A stretch of 7,568 bases of DNA from Hadesarchaea archaeon (GTDB taxonomy: Archaea > Hadarchaeota > Hadarchaeia > Hadarchaeales > Hadarchaeaceae), in contig JAGMBM010000137.1 in NCBI GenBank assembly GCA_023129675.1, forward strand, positions 1-7,568. The letters run 5' to 3'. Position 1 is the stretch's first letter. The number at the start of each line of letters is the position of its first letter. Both the position numbers and the translations under genes were made by a program. The notes beneath the pieces are model-generated. The model saw only the letters and a list, made by a program, of their open reading frames with translations, was not told the origin of the DNA and did no database searches. Shown here piece by piece: positions 5,301 to 7,568 of this stretch.

Positions 5301-6302
5301 TTATCCCCACTTGACGCTTTCTTTAAATTGACTCATTTTTTCGTCTTTTTCTGGTTTCCTAAAAACATACAAATGCTCATGGGCTATCAGCAGAAAATCG
5401 TAGCCCTTCCCCCTCCACCTCTCCCTCGTGGACTTCATCTTCCACTGCATTTTTATGATATCTTCGCGAAGGATGAACCCAGCATCCAAAAATGATTGCA
5501 GAACTCTGGGTGTGATGGGAACGAAGTGCTTATGCCTGCGGGTGTCGCCCATGAGGATCGCGCAGTGCTTTCCCGGCTTGAGCACGCGATAGCTCTCCTC
5601 CGCCGCCTTCCGCATCTCCTCAGCGAACTCCGCGATGTCGTGCACGCTCGACAGGTCCCCCTCCACGCGCTGCCTCGAGTAGGGGATGATGCTCGCGTAG
5701 GGCGGATGGGTCGCGATTAGGTCTATGCTCTCGTCCTCGATCAGGTTGAGGTTGCGGGCGTCCCCCACGTAAGTTTTGATCTCTGGCTCTTTGTCCTTGT
5801 ATGGGGGGGTAAAATCGAGCCTATTTCTCGTGACCATTATCGCATCTGGGTTTATGTCGACGCCTATGCTCCGACACCGGAGGAGCTTGCACTCCACGAG
5901 CGTGGTCCCAGAGCCCACCATTTGGTCCAAGACGAGGTCACCCTCCTTCGCATAACGCTTGATCAAGTTGTGAGGGATGTATGGTGACCAGTTGCCGCGA
6001 TAGTTACCGAGATGTGTAGCCCAACTGCCCCGGTCAGGGAAGGACCAAACAGTCGTCGTTTCGCCTTCATAATCAGTTTGTATAAACTTCTCCCCCCCGC
6101 ATTCACATTTTTTATTGGGGGGGATACGATGGTACTTTATATCGCACTTGGCGCACTTGAATTCTTTTGGGGCAAATTCTTTGATCTCATGTTTTTTTGA
6201 CAAAGCCACTTCAACGTCTTCGATAATTACGTGGTCGTGGGTCTTCAGGAACTCCCTGTATTCGGCATGGGTGACTTCTCGCATCGGGGTGTATTCAGGC
6301 AT
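5301..6302 (-). CDS. DNA N4-cytosine or N6-adenine methyltransferase with N-terminal zinc-binding motif
   Basis: 333 residues. Motif X lies near 88-115 (GNWSPYIPHNLI), motif I is LVLDQMVGSGTT (123-134), motif II GVDINPDA (147-154), and the catalytic motif IV is THPPY (198-202), followed by RVLKPGKHCAILMGDTRR (239-256). This order and the PPY motif mark an amino-methyltransferase using S-adenosylmethionine; THPPY resembles TSPPY, so N4-cytosine or N6-adenine is possible. Residues 50-68 contain C50-x2-C53 and C66-x-C68, a possible zinc knuckle. The start at 6302 has GGTGG nine bases upstream and a TATA box at 6350-6357. Three runs of seven G or C lie inside the gene, and GC content changes within it: low at both ends, high over the catalytic core. 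It is likely paired with the gene at 6374-6832. Confidence 0.9.
   Translation of the reverse strand: MPEYTPMREVTHAEYREFLKTHDHVIIEDVEVALSKKHEIKEFAPKEFKCAKCDIKYHRIPPNKKCECGGEKFIQTDYEGETTTVWSFPDRGSWATHLGNYRGNWSPYIPHNLIKRYAKEGDLVLDQMVGSGTTLVECKLLRCRSIGVDINPDAIMVTRNRLDFTPPYKDKEPEIKTYVGDARNLNLIEDESIDLIATHPPYASIIPYSRQRVEGDLSSVHDIAEFAEEMRKAAEESYRVLKPGKHCAILMGDTRRHKHFVPITPRVLQSFLDAGFILREDIIKMQWKMKSTRERWRGKGYDFLLIAHEHLYVFRKPEKDEKMSQFKESVKWG
5803..5809. repeat. G7 homopolymer tract in the methyltransferase gene
   Basis: Seven G on the plus strand encode PP166-167 (FTPPYK). It is the third run of this length in the gene. Confidence 0.7.
6092..6123. repeat. C7 and G7 homopolymer tracts in inverted orientation
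   Basis: Seven C (6092-6098) and seven G (6117-6123) flank 18 bases that include a T6 run, and could pair as a hairpin. They encode GG69-70 and PP61-62 in the cysteine-rich part of the methyltransferase. One-base slippage in either would shift the frame near codon 60-70. Confidence 0.7.
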
Positions 6303-6326
6303 TTGATTCTACCACCAAGTTGGTCA

Positions 6327-6357
6327 GATCGATCAGATCAAAATTAGGGTATTTAAA
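6327..6357 (-). promoter_or_regulatory. Methyltransferase promoter with clustered GATC sites
   Basis: TTTAAATA on the minus strand (6350-6357) is a near-consensus TATA box. Three GATC sites at 6327-6330, 6331-6334 and 6336-6339 lie 11-23 bases downstream, overlapping the expected transcript start near 6327. The layout matches that of the promoter at 6859-6891, so both genes probably answer to the same regulator. Confidence 0.65.
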
Positions 6358-6373
6358 GAGGATCTTGGGAATT

Positions 6374-6832
6374 TTATCCTCTCCATGTTGCCTTTTGAAT
6401 AACTGAAAATCTGTCTTTTACTCCAAATGCACGATATAATTTTTGTGTTTGGGAACCTTCAGGGTAGTTTGTTTTTTCCTGAATCATGATAAGTTCCGTC
6501 GCCACAAGCATGAATTCTGAAGTAAATTCTCCAACCTCATCCAGTTTTCTGAATTTATTTATGTGCTCTGGTTTGAAAACCTGTAACTTTGGTGGATAGT
6601 AGTTTATCGGCGTTATCGAGTCGAACACCGACAATAAATGGTCTCTCATTTCAAGCGCTAGTTTAGGATCATGGGCATATTTGACGTACAACTCAATAAC
6701 AAGATGAACATGGGCGGGGGTTCGCTCTCTTTTATTTGGTTCTTTGAATTTTACTCTAAAATCATGCGGACCTTTACGGCCTCTAATAGTACCGATTTCA
6801 ACACCGTCTTTGGTTTTGTAGATTACATCCAT
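6374..6832 (-). CDS. Unrecognised 152-residue protein paired with the methyltransferase
   Basis: The frame is open from an ATG at 6874, but that codon lies directly after the predicted TATA box and before the expected transcript start (about 6860), so I prefer ATG at 6832, giving MDVIYKTKDG and 152 residues. I do not recognise the family. The first third is basic (GTIRGRKGPHDFRVKFKEP, 14-32). A histidine pair follows in TPAHVHLVIELYVK (38-51). The C-terminal half has ATELIMIQEKTNYPEGSQ, then KLYRAFGVKDRFSVIQKAT. There is no signal peptide, membrane segment or cysteine cluster. Being next to and upstream of a methyltransferase, on the same strand and with a matching promoter, it may be the cognate restriction enzyme, a control protein or another partner. 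No PD-(D/E)xK, HNH or GIY-YIG motif is evident, so restriction activity is only a guess. Confidence 0.75.
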   Translation of the reverse strand: MDVIYKTKDGVEIGTIRGRKGPHDFRVKFKEPNKRERTPAHVHLVIELYVKYAHDPKLALEMRDHLLSVFDSITPINYYPPKLQVFKPEHINKFRKLDEVGEFTSEFMLVATELIMIQEKTNYPEGSQTQKLYRAFGVKDRFSVIQKATWRG

Positions 6833-6858
6833 AAATTCGCCAGATTTTCGCTTCTTCT

Positions 6859-6891
6859 GATCAGATCGGATCAAAAAGGATCGTATTTAAT
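6859..6891 (-). promoter_or_regulatory. Promoter of the 152-residue protein gene with clustered GATC sites
   Basis: The minus strand reads ATTAAATA at 6884-6891, preceded by CGAAAC, which resembles an archaeal BRE element. GATC occurs at 6859, 6864, 6869 and 6879, with a fifth at 6898. Four of them lie between the TATA box and the expected transcript start near 6860. Read from the TATA box, the order is TTAAATAC, then GATCC, a T run, TTGATC, CGATC and TGATC, closely paralleling the methyltransferase promoter. Confidence 0.65.
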
Positions 6892-7014
6892 GTTTCGGAT
6901 CAAATTTTTCGAGAGATTCAGAAAAGGAGCAATAATTGAGCTTTTTTACTTGTGGGACGAACAAATCAAAGCAAAGATGGTGTACCCAGCGAGATTCAAG
7001 CCACGCTAGAAGCC

Positions 7015-7568
7015 CTACAGAAAATTTTCAATCTTTACCACGCGTCGCCTGCAGTACCCCCTCACGGGACAGGCCCCGCACCGCCCGCGCTTGCAGTACT
7101 CGAGCCTGAGCCTCACGAGCGCCGACTCGAAGGGCTCTAGGGCGCGAAGCTTGAGCCGCCTGCCGACCTCAAGCGCCAGCCTCGAGGGCTTCGGCCTAGC
7201 CTTCGGCCATATCCCCCGGAGCTCCCGAAGGAATATGTTCGTGGCGGTCGGCCCTATGCCCCTGAGCCCTTGGAGGAGTCGCTCGAGCTCTCGGGGGCCT
7301 GCAGCTTCCTCATGTAAGCGCTCGAGGTCCCCATATCGCTGCTTGAGGCCCTTCGCCATCTCCAGGAGGTTGGTCGCGGTCGAGAAGTCGTAGCGCACGT
7401 AGCCGCCCGCGTCCAGCACCTCTACGAGCTTGTCCCACCCGGCCCGCAGCAGGGCGTCGGGCGTCGTCAGCCCCTCTGCCTCGAAAAGCTTGTAGGTCTT
7501 CCTCGCGATTTCAGACGAAATGCGCTTGGCGAAGAGTATCGACGCCAGGAACCACTTGAACCGGTCCC
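7015..7568 (-). CDS. HhH-GPD / endonuclease III-like [4Fe-4S] protein (N-terminus cut by window edge)
   Basis: The frame stays open to the right edge, so the GTG at 7419 is internal; I read 183 full residues. The visible part starts DRFKWFLASILFAKRISSE, like the first helices of HhH-GPD glycosylases. The helix-hairpin-helix is GLRGIGPTATNIFLREL, and the C-terminus has four cysteines as C-x4-C-x2-C-x5-C (CKRGRCGACPVRGYC), close to the C-x6-C-x2-C-x5-C iron-sulfur loop of endonuclease III. Members remove damaged bases from DNA. Oddly, the position of the catalytic lysine in endonuclease III (GRKTAN) reads GPTATN here, and the expected catalytic aspartate after the hairpin is replaced by a KARPKPS stretch. 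The protein may be a DNA-binding relative without glycosylase activity, or use other residues. The gene is strongly GC-rich, like the beta-CASP gene. Confidence 0.82.
   Translation of the reverse strand, partial: DRFKWFLASILFAKRISSEIARKTYKLFEAEGLTTPDALLRAGWDKLVEVLDAGGYVRYDFSTATNLLEMAKGLKQRYGDLERLHEEAAGPRELERLLQGLRGIGPTATNIFLRELRGIWPKARPKPSRLALEVGRRLKLRALEPFESALVRLRLEYCKRGRCGACPVRGYCRRRVVKIENFL

Noticed and set aside
1..7568. CRISPR array, tRNA, rRNA or complete insertion sequence
   Set aside because: No regularly spaced repeats, cloverleaf, rRNA-like stretch or transposase was seen.

Overview
The window looks archaeal. Several genes have TATA-like boxes (TTTAAATA, TTAAATAC, TTTTTATA) about 25 bases before the expected transcript start, some leaders are very short or absent, and the protein families fit: a winged-helix/MNT nucleotidyltransferase fusion, an RNase J-like beta-CASP protein and a schlafen AlbA_2 regulator. 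I cannot name a lineage. Base composition is mosaic. The beta-CASP gene and the HhH-GPD gene at the right edge are GC-rich (41 of 60 bases in hand-counted stretches of each), while the intergenic spacers and the genes at 6374-6832 and around the AlbA_2 gene are much poorer in GC (22 of 60 at 6421-6480). This suggests core genes interleaved with acquired or accessory DNA.

Layout, left to right. At 1-443 (minus, cut by the edge) lies a winged-helix/nucleotidyltransferase protein. It is divergent from an RNase H-like, DUF3800-type putative nuclease at 713-1282. From 1283 to 1947 there is a 665-base region without a supportable intact gene but rich in structure: hairpins, a terminator-like palindrome with a T run, an orphan TATA box with a dyad operator, a long imperfect inverted repeat, two near-identical 27-base direct repeats, and a decayed winged-helix fragment. 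An AlbA_2/GHKL-like/winged-helix regulator (1948-3351, minus) follows, with a possible 30-residue zinc-knuckle peptide divergent from it (3399-3491). A beta-CASP metallo-beta-lactamase-fold nuclease (3695-5251) converges on a DNA N4/N6-methyltransferase (5301-6302, minus). Upstream of that, on the same strand, is a 152-residue protein I do not recognise (6374-6832). The right edge carries the C-terminal part of a HhH-GPD/endonuclease III-like protein (7015-7568, minus).

The most interesting unit is the methyltransferase plus the unknown small protein. Each gene has its own promoter, and the two promoters share one architecture: a TTAAATAC box, 13-14 bases ending in TTTTGATC or TTTTTGATC, then clustered GATC sites across the predicted transcript start. 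The methyltransferase gene also carries three 7-base G/C homopolymer tracts, the only runs of that length I see in the window, so slippage could switch it on and off. Together these suggest a self-regulated, possibly phase-variable restriction-modification or epigenetic module. That function is inferred; the sequence features are seen directly.
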